From Bombardia bombarda (Eukaryota; Ascomycota; Sordariomycetes; Sordariales; Lasiosphaeriaceae): DNA of 64,000 nt. The notes beneath the pieces are model-generated. The model had not been told where the DNA came from and ran no database searches. It saw only the letters and a program-made list of their open reading frames with translations. This document shows positions 47,434 to 58,976 of this stretch, piece by piece. The stretch is taken from NCBI GenBank assembly GCA_030512295.1, contig JAULSR010000010.1, positions 372,001 to 436,000 on the forward strand, read 5' to 3'. Position 1 is the first letter of the stretch. Each line of letters starts with the position of its first letter. The translations under genes were made by a program, and so were the position numbers.

Positions 47434-49962
47434 TTATCGGCTGATGATCACGGAAAACCCGTCGACCCAGGCGGCACACGATCCGGTCACACCGCAAATG
47501 TTGTAGCCTCTCGGTGGTATCAATGTGTGACTGAGGTAGCCCGTTAGCAAAGGGAACAAATCCCGAGGTTTCAGCTAGGGAGCGAGAGTGGGCGAGCACA
47601 TACCCAGAACCGCCATGGGCATTCCCATAGATGGGTGATCGCCTGCCTAAGCTCGTCAAAACCTGGATGCCGTCGATCCAAAATCCTGCCCTCAGGTAAA
47701 AGCCCGTAATGTACTCTCCGCGACGGATATCTATAAAACACGTCAGCTTAAAAGAAACCCTCAAGTGTTCAGAGGTAAAGGGTGGGGGGAAACGTACCCA
47801 TCTCAAAAACGTCACCGCCCTGCTTCCCGCCCTGCTTGCCAAACAATTGCCGCGAATCGTCGTCATAAACAAACTCAATGCCGTCCAAGGCCAGACCATG
47901 ATAAAAGACAAGACGAGACAAGACTCGGTCTTGCCGTACAGCACTCGTAAACACAAGCTCGTGGCGCTCGGTTCCCTCCATCCGCGACGCGCCCAGTTTC
48001 TTCCCCCGGCAGGCAATCTTGCCCATGCCCGGGACAACGCTAGGGAGTCTGAAATATGACTCCTTGGAGCACAGCTTCCTAACGTCGCTGATCTCCAACC
48101 CGCCACCTCCATGCGACTTGACATAAATCTTCAGAGAACCCTTTCGTTTCTCCTCGGGCAGTCGGTTTCGCAGCTCCGCCTCGGCCAGTAATACCTGACG
48201 CAGCGTCGATCCGTTGTCGTTCTGGTACTCGATCCAGTGGTGACACACGTCGTCGCCGTCGCCGTACAGTTCTAGATATGCAACTCCGGTTGCGGCTGTC
48301 ACCATGAGATGTGCGCCTTCGAGGGGCCATGCCTGGACACTGTCGTCGAGGCTGAGTACTGGATCATTCGGGAGCCGGAACGAGGGGTGACTCCGGAAGT
48401 GCAGGCAGTCTAAGCGATGCCATGTGCATTCATCCTCTTTAGCGACCGGGCCGCCCTTGGACCGTGTCCGAGTCGAGTAGGCTTCCCGTGTCAGGAACGA
48501 GCGATTTAGTGTGACATAGTCTCTCAACATCACTCCGCTTTCGCGATGTGGCAGGCCAAAGAGATGGCCGGTCTCGTGTAGGTGGGCTCCAATACCTATG
48601 TTGGCCGACTCCCATGAACTCCCCGACTCGTTGCAGTCGTTGGCCACGAAGTTTGTGTCGGTTGGTGTGCAATCGATAAAGGCTGGGACCACTTCCTCAA
48701 AGCTTGTAGGGTAGCTCTGCAGGCAATGCGACCCAAAGATGGCAAGCTGTAAGTCACCAACACCACCCCCTAGCGCCGCATGTGCAGTAACGATTTTGGA
48801 TCCCGTGTCCCAGTGGGAGTCCAGTATCAGCACCGAAACATACTGCTTTTGGCCTGGCAACGGCTTGAAGTAGTCTTTTACCGCATCGGCAGCAATGCCG
48901 AAGAGAGCTCCTTTATCAGCGGCATTGGGGTTTTGTTGCGCCCGGTCCAGATCCCGAAGCTCGGCCATAGTCTTGTCTGTTCTTATGACGTGAATACGCG
49001 CCTCAGACCGCATGGTGCCTTGCTCCCTATCTCTCTGGTTCACCGTACCGGTCGTCCATTCCTCCTCGAACCTGAAGACGCGGCGTCCAAACTTGTTGCG
49101 CCACATTTGTTCAGCGGTAAATGCCTGCCAGAGGTATGCAGCCATTCGGAACTTGCGAATGGCTGTTTCTAGCCCATTGCCTTCCCGTTCGACACGGGCG
49201 GGTACGGCGTCAAATGTACCGGGTGAGTCCTTCGCGAGCAGTATCGCCAGCTGCAGTGGAGGAGAGTTGATGGGGGGAAGCATGTGGACGGTCAAATAGG
49301 AGGCGTGAATGGGGTTGGATGATCCGCTGTTGGCGAGTTTCGGGCTCGCGAAGTCGAATCGCACACGGTTGACGCCGGGCATGAGGTACACCAAAGCCTT
49401 GAAGTGTGAATTACATACTGGCCATACTGTTGGAGGAAAATTGTCGTCAAGCCGACTGACGGTCAAGGTCCCATCGAGTGACTGCTGAGTTGGGTCCCCA
49501 ATAGTACCATGTACAAGCAGTACTTTTTGATAGGCCTGTGACTGATTAACATTCCGCCCAAAGGAGGGCTTGATATCTCTAAGTTAAACCCACCCATGAG
49601 TTGTCAGGCACGTTGGTTATCTGGGGGGAGTACTGTGATACAGGTAAGCTCAGCCCCCTTCCAACCAATACGGGCGAGCCCAGGCCCGCCATGCCGGAAA
49701 CGCTTTGTCGGTTGCTGCCACCACTTGCAGCGGTCTGTGGCGGTGGCCGTGAGGGCACAGCATTCGGTGAGAGGAATTGGTCCTTCAAGGGCAGGTTCAA
49801 AGCCGAGTCTGACTGTCCTGAGATGGAGGGGGGTGTAAGAGAGCCGGTGGTGGGAGTGCCATTGCTTGCGTCGCTCGCCGTGTCGGTGGATCGATCGGTC
49901 CTGAAGCTGGCTCTCGAACGCCTCCGCAACTCCTTAAAATTGAAGAACGACGACGGAGCCAT
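47434..49962 (-). CDS. metzincin-type zinc metalloprotease with C-terminal jacalin-like domain
   Basis: The protein resembles the fungal putative metallopeptidase family of yeast YIL108W. Four exons (49962-49594, 49535-47798, 47730-47604, 47530-47434) join in phase to give 776 residues. A Ser/Pro-rich N terminus (1-122) shows no signal peptide, so a cytosolic or nuclear location is likely. The family region begins with YQKVLLVHG, then DDNFPPTVWPVCNSHFKAL. The zinc site is HETGHLFGLPH (443-453), which fits the extended HExxHxxGxxH pattern, with general base E444. The C-terminal 150 residues match a jacalin-like lectin fold (GEYITGFYLRAGFWIDGIQVLT, then YNICGVTGSCAAWVDGFSVI). Splicing away the 3' introns is required to complete that fold. 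The natural substrate is unknown. Confidence 0.87.
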
Positions 49963-52900
49963 TGCTCTTGTACTGCATCGGCTAGCGGCGTCGCGGGGGC
50001 AAAGATGGGCGGTGACGGCGGCGATGTTGTGGTGTGAGTGCGGGCAAGCACAAGAGCACTCGGACAGCTGGCTGGGTAACGTAGGTAATTAACGAGCGCA
50101 GGTGCGAGCTGGAGCTGTTGTTCCTCGAGAAACGGCAAGTCTCGACAAGTAACAGCGGCAGCGGCACACCGTGGAAAACGGATCCGTGGTGGAGACAGAC
50201 TTCGGTAGCGACCGACGAGGGGGACGTTGAGGTGGGAGGTTATTCCCTGTATTGCGGTGCACCCGCGCTGACAAGTGGGCAATTGCGCTCTTTGCTGGTT
50301 GCGACGGATGGATCGATGACGTCTTTGCGTCTCGAATTGACCAGCCTTAAAATTGGGCGATATTGGACCTCAAGGACAGGGGATATAGGGTCAAAGAGAC
50401 CAGCGCTTTTGGCACGTCCCCTGAACAAGGAGACAAGGCAGGCAGCCGTTATGAATCGAAGCCAAGTGGAAGCCAAGTCGCCAGCCCTTCTTCGATATGG
50501 AGACTGACTAAGAAGTCTCTGCACCACCACATATACGAGAGATTAAAGGCGAGTGGAGAGCAGAGTGTACGCGGCAAGTCATCAGTGGATCAGGGGATCA
50601 GAGGAAAGGCCAGCCAGACAAAGACACACAGGACAATTAGCAGTGCGGTGATTGTGTAGGCAGTTGCATAGACGACAACAACGGGGACCACTTGCTCCTG
50701 TCCTTCCGGCCCTGCTCTCGGGTGTTAAAAGATAAGGACTTATAGCTTAGGTTCGGCAGGCAGTATCCGTATGTTATGTGCCTGTAGGCAAGCGCCCGGG
50801 CGATCGATCGGACCAGGGTAGCTTCGCCCTCGCTCGAGCAGGGAACGGGTTGCTGGAAGTTGGAAGCCGGCCCGTAGTGTTGTGTATGGCAGGAGGAAAC
50901 AAGGAAAGGATGAGCAAAGATAAGCCAGGTCGCCTGCTTGCGAACCAAACAAGTCCGAGCAAACGAAAGAAAGCAGACTGACCAAGAGATGACGGTGTGT
51001 GCGAGGAAGATGGACAAAATGATAGGGAATATGATGTTGCACGAATGAACGAACGGACACGACTTCTTTGCGTCGATGTGATACTGCGTAAGCAACGACG
51101 TCCCCAATGGCCGCCTAGGTACTTCCAGGATACGACGATTGTCTTGGATGCGAGGTGTGCCTCTCGACTGACGGAAATGGAAGTGGGGCGCCCCGCCAAG
51201 TGGTGGCTTGTCATTGAGCAGGCAGGCACGAATAACGATTGGGACTAATTTGAAGTTTTTGAACGTTCCTTCCCAGGGGAAGCTGATATTGGTACCTGTA
51301 AACTTTCACAACTTAACTGCATGCTCGGCAATAGAATCTCAACCCTTCCACTCGAACCACAAAAGCTACTAGCAGTATCTTACCTAATACCTAGCACGGC
51401 TATACAGACAGTATCTAGGGAATCGGTGGTGTCGTTTTTTTCTTGATGTTACAACGTCACAGCAGCTGTCAGCGTCAAGTCGGTGACAATGTCGTGTTTC
51501 ATCCTAGGGGCCTATCACTCTTGCCCCACTTTTGCCTCGCCAAGCAGCGCTTCCAGAGATGAACAACTTTAAGGTTGCAGCTTAGCGATGAAGCATACCA
51601 TCACCAACTCAGTATTGAACTTTATATTTCAACATGTTTGTGCTTTTCCTCGAGAGATGCGGCCACGTATACATCCAATTGTGGAAATTGATGTATGTTG
51701 GAAAGCTTCCCAGAATACGAACATTGGACGCATGTGAAGACCAGACCAAAACATGGTGGTGCTGATGAAATAGTTCTGTAAGTGCTCCGTAAGCACGTGG
51801 TAATTTTAGAGCTGGAGCTCTCCTCCTCCCCTCCACCCTACAGCAGCCCCACCATGGAATTGCTTCCATCCATTCCAGAGCCCTTGATTTCAGCTCGTGA
51901 GTGGACAACCAGATACGAATACTGCCACCGCACTGCGTATATAGTGAGTGAGATACCAATTAACCAGGTTGGTGCAAATTCCCCTTGATAATTGATGCAC
52001 TGGTAATCACCTATCTACACGCCATTTGGTCGATATGGGTTTGAACACACCGTCAGGTCAGCGACCTCGGGTTTTGCTATATCAAGAGGAAAAGAACCCC
52101 GGCGCGGGAATTCGTGATGGATACCTTGACAATCATCTGCTGCTGATCACCAACCCCACCTTCAAGATCGTCTGACCGGCAGCCGTGATACATAGGTATA
52201 CGAGCTGTGCAACGTGCGGAACATGTGCATCGTCGAGTCGCAACCTGACCACTTTCTAGCCCTTTGCAGCAACGCTTGACATTGCTCTCCCCCGCATCTC
52301 GGATAAAATCACCGCAAAGCAGGCATTAGCATTGACATATGTATACAAACCCATCATTATTCGTGGCTGCACGAAAGATCATAAACTATTTCGGACGTAC
52401 CTTATGTACCTTCCATATATCCGCGTGGTATGAGACCTCACAAATCATATGTCTGTCAACGGTATTACTGTAACACTTCGGTATATCTCGAAACATTGTG
52501 TCTCAAGTGACGCTCTAGAGACATTGTATGGTGAAATGTCTCTGTCTGTGTGGCACGTTTAAGCATCACATCATCAGGACGTAGTGATGGGGTCGAGGAA
52601 GGCTAAATACCACTTGGCGCCACCATTACCATCATTTTGAAGTCGTTAGTTCCCCTGGGTCATGATTTTATGTCAATCTTCAAGAAGTATTGTCCACAAT
52701 CTTATCAGCTCAGAGCATATTATTTTATCCTACTCTTGATGAAAGTTAGCAGCAAATCAAGGCTGTCAATTACGGTCTTGAACGTAGCATATCCTAGAAT
52801 AAGCGTGTTACCAAAAGTTAGGAAAGCTTATTGGCGCCTATGATTAACACGACCAAGCAACATCGCCTTTCTATATTAGAAGGAGGACATGAGTTCATAT

Positions 52901-55486
52901 CTAAAGAGGGTCGGCTACTACTTACCTACCTTAGTTAGCACTTGGTACGGGGTTACATCCTAATGCGAGTTAGGATATGTAGTTACACCTATTCCATTTG
53001 AGTCATCACAGGTTAAACTTAGCTATAATCAGGCAGTAAAATTGAGGAGGGGGCCAGCCTTTTTACTCGTACTATACCTACAAAGGCAGTTACTTACGCA
53101 GGCGATGTTCAGCCAAACTGGTTTCCTGAGGTCATGATCACCTACAGATAGAGGAAAGAAATGGTGTAAAGCGAAAAGCGGAAGTAGGAGACCGAGGAGT
53201 AGAGACTGACCCATGGCGTAACGGATGTGCTTATACTCAAATAACTGAACGTCAAATATGATATCGCAATACAACAAATGATGTTTCTTTATTTTTCTCC
53301 TAGTCGCACAACATCATTCCCTTATAGAAGCTAGGAGAATATAGCATGAATCTAGAGGTACCTGTCAGAATGTTCGACTTCACAGAGCATCATTCTCTGG
53401 CTCTCTAACAGAGATCCGAGGTTTGTTGAGATGGTATTAGGATCATCTTCAGGCTGTTGAAGGCAATGCTGTCATGCTCGAGAATGGTCACACGATGCAA
53501 CGAGCAATTATAGACAATTGCTTTATTGTTTCTGTAGAGTATAGATGTTTTCCATCAACGCTGGTTTGAGCGAGGCTATGGTCGGCCAACTTTCGGATTC
53601 TCCGCGGGGGAGGTTATTCAGCATATTGTTCGCACCCCGAATGAATCTCAATTCCAGTCTACGACCTTTGGCAAGGCATATGGAAAGACTATGGTGGAAC
53701 CTTCGGTACTACCACAACGGCATATAACAGATATCTACAGTGCTAATCCCCCGAGAGGAACCAAGAGCTCTGTGGCCCTGATTGAGTTGAAATGCTCATT
53801 CGACTGAACAATGGGGACCTCTTTCACAGTGGGATGTCTGCCGTTGGTTGACTCATAAAACTCCACCGAGAGTTATAGAGAATTAGATTCAAGACCCAAC
53901 CAACACCGCCCTTTCATCTAACTATGTTGTCTAAGTGCAGAAGGCCATGCACTTGCAATTAGTTGACAAGATATGCGATGTCGTAGCACCGCTGCTAAAC
54001 AAGCCTTCTATAACGAGGTATTGGACAAACATTTGGTGTCACATGAGGGCAGAGCGTCTGAAATATGGACATTAACGAAAATGTTAAAGTTAATACATCA
54101 CTAAACATAGGTGGGTAACGTGGTTGGTGATTCTCCCGGACAAGCTACACCGTCGTTCTGCTCCTATCCTTAGCATGTAGAAGGTATGTTGGTCTGCCAA
54201 TGCGGCTATTTCCAAATGATAATTAATCCGCGACCTGACGTTGCCCCTATCAGAGTCGCCGGGTAAGAAATGGAAGCTGCAGCAGCAGTCGTTTGCTGAT
54301 TGATCCGGATCGGTGCATGGGATCATGACAAACATCTTTGATGCAATGGCATCTGGAGCCAAAGCTAATTGGTCTTTGGAGGTTCCTTCAGGAGGCGCCT
54401 CTACTCGTTTCGCCTTGTAGGGAAAAGGGGAAGTGCTGTCACAATTGGGGCTATTCTAAGCGACTAATTGGTATGTTGAGACCTGATTGGTTGTGGACCT
54501 AGCATATGAGAGACTTTAGCAGGCCCTGCTGGCCTATGACAGAACCAGCAGCATGAAGGAGGGCACTTGTTCGCGAAATGTATGATGCCGTAACCTGGGG
54601 AGAGCGACTGGGGTCTAAATGGGACTGGGGGTCAGCAGGATGTTTGCTGCAGAGGGCCTGGTCCAGCGCAGCGTGGTGCAGCAGCGCATTGAATCCACCC
54701 CGTGAATGGTCACTTCCCTGCAAAATCAGGTACGGCGGGAAATCGACTTGAGAGTTGAGATCCTGGGTGGCCATAGTACTGCCTGGAGGCTCTGATACTA
54801 AGATGATGATGGTATGAAGTATTTCACACTCAAGCTCGGTCAAGTATTTTTGAGAGCTTTCTCACAAAACACTCACTTGCGTTGAAATGTTTAATACCCA
54901 GTGTTGTGCACGCAAACTTGGAAGGAGCGCCGGCCTCCCTTGCCTCCCTTCACTGGCGTGATCCGGGTTTGGTACATACCTGCCCGTCCGGTATTATCTG
55001 GCCGACAAAATTGGTGGTCAAAGCCCCTGTAAACCGCTACTATTCGTTGCGCTCTGTGCCGCACCTAGCAATCTAGCGGGCCAGTGCTCACCTAATCTAC
55101 CGGTTTCCACAGGAATGGAACTGGTAGTGAATCTCTACCTAGGAGGCGAACTGAAGTGTGCTTTCGCTGCCTTTTCTCCCCCTGCCTGCGAACTGCAACC
55201 TCCGATCTCAACAGCTACTCAAACCGTCCCTTTCGTCCTCCCCGATACTCGATTATTGCAAAGACTACGCATGCGGCTACGGAGTTTGAGGACCTGACAC
55301 TTTGCACCGTCGTCTCCGGCGGCAGCTTGTGCAACTCGCAATCACCGCCCCTCGCTTATAACACCAGATAGGCGCCCGGCCTCAGGGACCATCCAATCGA
55401 CCCAAACCTGCAATCTCTTACCCTCCCAAAGTCCCACCCACGACCACTAGGTCAGCATCGAGCGTCAACGCTTGCATACTATCCTC
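49963..55486. other. intergenic region with an AT-rich, possibly degraded core
   Basis: 5.5 kb. The first 1.2 kb is GC-balanced and probably the metalloprotease promoter. From about 51250 to 54900 base composition shifts to AT. Only short frames remain, including a start-less 89-codon frame at 53538-53807 after an acceptor-like tract, and minus-strand frames at 54090-54362 and 54499-54843. Repeat copy 2 lies at 53036-53075. I cannot assign any gene. Confidence 0.45.
53036..53075 (+). repeat. diverged dispersed repeat, copy 2
   Basis: Matches 32160-32205 over about 40 bp (GTAAAATTGAGGAGGGGGCC onward). Confidence 0.5.
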
Positions 55487-56678
55487 ATGTCCAAACCGAG
55501 AAGGATGTCGTTGCCCATGAAGAAACAGCCTGAGTTGGTGGCAGATAGGGTGCTCAAGAGGGCGGAAATCAGCAAGGTATGTTGTCCTGTCATCCCGTAG
55601 CCAGGGCAAAGCCGCAGCCGTCTGCCTCTCCCTTGCTAGAAGGGACGGAAACTAACCAGCACTTTTCGCACTTCAGATGGCCAGGAGATTACAGAACCGC
55701 CTTGCGCTGGCCCAGTTCAAGACGAAACATGGCATGGAAGACCTTACCCTGGACATCATCGAGCCGAAATTCGAGAGAGAAATACGACTCTCGAGGGCCT
55801 CGGATGGCGACGTCCTATCCGACTCATCCTCCAGTGCCTCCGACCTCCCCTACCCCTCGAGGGCCTTGATGAGCTCGCCACTCAAGGCCCCATTCTTTTC
55901 GGATGCAATTGGGTCCAGCAACGGCAGTACCGGCCATCGCAAGCGCACATACATGGCCTCGTTCGACCACGATATGTCGAGCCCCAGCAAACGATTCCGC
56001 CAGTCCCCCACACCGCACAGATCCTTCACAACCTCTCATGTATCTTGGAAAGATCATCACCAGCTGGCACAGTCGTCTCCCATAAAACCCAGGCGGCAGC
56101 AACACTTCACAACATCCACGGGACCCGATGTATCCTTCTATTCCGGCTCAAGGCAAATCAGCGACGTCCTCACCGCCCCCAACTACCACGCCAACTCAGA
56201 CGACGAGGACGACCTCCCGGTACACTCGTTCCACCAGAGCCGTGTACATGCATCACCGCCCCGCACACCGCCGATGCGAAGTCGGGCCGGCCCCAACCGG
56301 AGGAACAGGGACAACACTAACAAGTCGACCGGAGCAGCGGGCAACGAAGCCAAGACAGGCGAGGAAGGTGCTGATCTCCTGCTTTATCTGGCCGCATCGC
56401 CCTCCCCCGCAAACCCGACCAAGAACTACAAGATGGAGCCCCCGTCCACGCCGCCACCTAAGAAGATGGCGCTGCCGTCGTCGATGATGACGACGCCTGG
56501 CGGCGGTAACCCCTTCCCCAGCACGCCGGGTCTGAACTTTGACTTCTCCGACTTTGTTCACATGACGCCCAGCCCGGCACAGAAGCCCTGGAAGACGCCA
56601 GTGGCACTGCCCGGAGGCGGCGGCAAGACCCCGCTCAGCATCACAAGACGGCGGCTTACTTTTGATGAGCTGCCTTGA
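55487..56678 (+). CDS. Whi5/Nrm1-like G1/S transcriptional repressor (tentative)
   Basis: A probable repressor of G1/S (SBF/MBF-type) transcription. Two exons (55487-55576, 55677-56678) join in phase to give 363 residues. The region just after the splice junction (MARRLQNRLALAQFKTKHG, then LTLDIIEPKFE) fits the short Whi5/Nrm1 helical motif. A second conserved-looking motif lies near the C terminus (FDFSDFVHMTPSPAQ). The middle is disordered, Ser/Pro-rich, and carries several SP/TP sites (SSPSK, SPTPH, SPPRTPP) suited to CDK phosphorylation, as expected for a Start repressor. The DNA-binding partners would be Swi4/Mbp1-type factors. The length is near yeast Whi5. The call rests on motif pattern only. 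Confidence 0.6.
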
Positions 56679-56851
56679 TTGATGATGACAATTACGATTA
56701 CCTCATTAACGTGTCATATTATCATTATATCCCTCTCTATTTCCCCCTTTTCTTTTTCTCTTCTCTTCGCTTTTTATCCTTTCATGCCGACGGGGTTATC
56801 TATTTTAATACCCTATGATACCTGAGTCTGGCAGCACATATTTGCGTGTAG

Positions 56852-56869
56852 TTTTTTTTTTTTTTTTTT
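56852..56869. repeat. T18 homopolymer
   Basis: Eighteen T residues, about 170 bp past the Whi5-like stop codon. Confidence 0.8.
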
Positions 56870-58209
56870 CACTTTTCTTTCGTCGTGCTCTTTTTTTTCC
56901 CCCCCGTTTTTGTTTATCGTCATGTTTGGGTATCCATGTCTTTTCTGGAGCAATGGGACAGGATGCTTTTTTTCTCTCTCTGCGACGGATCCGCAACACA
57001 CAGCCAGCAGCACCACTGGGACCTAAATTGTCTTTTTTTATAATGGGGTTCTTTTGTTTTTAGCCTGGGTTTTGGGGCAACCAAAAAAATCCCCCAAATC
57101 TATTCAAACTGTTTGGTTCCGGAACTACCGACCAGCAGTCATCAAGAATTGACACACACGGGACAGGATGGGCGCCGGTGCGTTTGGAGCTTTATTTTCG
57201 GATAGGATGGATATGGACGGGTCGCGCGCTGTTTTTTCTCCTTCATTTTCACGTTTTTTTACGCTTTCTGTCATTGCTTTGCAGTTTTTTTTTCTCATTA
57301 CGAATTTGTGGTGTGTACGAGCTACAGGTATGCAGTCAGCCCAGCTAAGCCCAGCCCTAGAGATGGACGATGGGGTGGGAGGGTGTGAGCGCTGGAAAGA
57401 AAGGAGCTGGGTCTGGAAACATGCAATGTGGGTGTATGATACAGATGATATTGGGCGGGAGAGATTTTATGTTAGTTCTTAGCGGGCCGTATCAAAAATA
57501 TTATCTTGCAGTAAATTTTGCTTGGCTGAAATGGAATCCAGGGATCAATCAACCAGCAAAACAGCCTTGTTGCCTTTCCCCCCGTTCTTTCAATCGGAAA
57601 CCGTGTTGGCTGCTGTATGTGGTGACCTTTTTTTGCTGAATTGATATGGGATTTTGGTTGGATATGCTGATCCAGTCACATGGTGAGTCAATTGGCAAGT
57701 TTTCATGTTGTTGGTGCTGGCTAGCTGGCGCGCAAAAAAAGAAGAGACGGATGGGACGGGACGCGCAAAGACCCCGCGACGAACCGCGCCCAGGCGCGTC
57801 AGGGCGGGCTTAGGTGGACGCGTTTTCGTGACTTTTCGAGCCAATTTCGTGTTGTGCGTGCCGCATGTCGTGTAATATGTAAAGTAGCTTAGCCTGCCGG
57901 GGCTGGGCCAATCAGACTTCGCGCTACCCCAGGGTAGCGAGGGAAGGGAAGGGATGAGGTCATTTTTAGGCTAGGCATGGCTTGAGGGAGGCTGGTTGGC
58001 TGACTGCGATCGACGATGACGGCGGGAGATATCTCGACCTTGCTGATGCTGTGAAATTTTCGAGGTAGAAGTTGGTATTTCGTTCTAGTATTCTTATCAT
58101 ACGAATCATCAAAATCCCCTTGCCTGCACTATGTCTGGACTGAGGTCGGCAATGAGTCTTGCCAAGCATGTGAAGTTACGAGAGGGATTCAAGTGCGAAT
58201 TTATTTGAA

Positions 58210-58233
58210 AATCACAATCACAATCACAATCAC
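58210..58233. repeat. (ATCACA)4 hexanucleotide repeat
   Basis: Four near-perfect ATCACA units in the intergenic spacer. Confidence 0.85.
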
Positions 58234-58341
58234 GAAGCGTCTTATTCGATCCTTCGTCCTATCCTATCATGTATATTCATTCGAGTCTTTAGTATATGCG
58301 TGAATCCCATTGTCTCATCAACTTCATATATGCCTAGCATG

Positions 58342-58358
58342 CGTGTGTGTGTGTGTGT
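58342..58358. repeat. (GT)n microsatellite
   Basis: About eight GT units in the same spacer. Confidence 0.8.
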
Positions 58359-58976
58359 ATGTGGCCAGCTAGGTTGAGGTAGCTAGCATGTGTGAGTAAG
58401 TGAGTTGTCCTCCTCCGTCCTCTTCCCATCCCCCTTCGGGTATAGATATGTACATCAAGAAAAAAGAAGAAAAAAACACGCTTCATCAGATCAAGGCCGC
58501 TTCGCTTTCTTCACCCTCTTCTTTTTTGAAACTTGCCACCAAACAATGAGACGACAACAACCCCAGTTCCACCAACCCTGTTTCCTGCTTCTTTCCTCTC
58601 ACCTCTTCTTTCCCTTTCGTATGTATGTGGTCAACCTCTCCAGCATGCCTTTCTTATACACATGCAGACATGGATACCGACAGCGTGTAAGTTTGTGAAT
58701 CAGATAGATAGGAAGATATCCGCCCCCTTCTCCCGCGGTTTGCATTGCATTGCATTGCCATAATCCCATAAACATACCGGACCAGACCAATTGCGCCTGA
58801 CACCCAGGTAGAACAGACGCTAAGAACTACTACGAAAACAAGAAGTAGCACAGGCAAGGAAAGAGACAGACAGAAGGAATAACGAGCAAAGCCAACGCCG
58901 AGCGCAATGACCATCGAGTAGGAGGAACATCCAGAACCAGCAAAAAGACAAGAATACACACACCCCCGGACCAAGC

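Larger units (their letters stand above)
56679..58976. other. intergenic: 3' region of the Whi5-like gene and of the membrane-protein gene
   Basis: About 2.3 kb between convergent genes. It has a T18 run (56852-56869), a perfect CGCTACCC/GGGTAGCG inverted repeat near 57921, an (ATCACA)n run (58210-58233) and a (GT)n run (58342-58358). No gene is supported. Confidence 0.55.
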
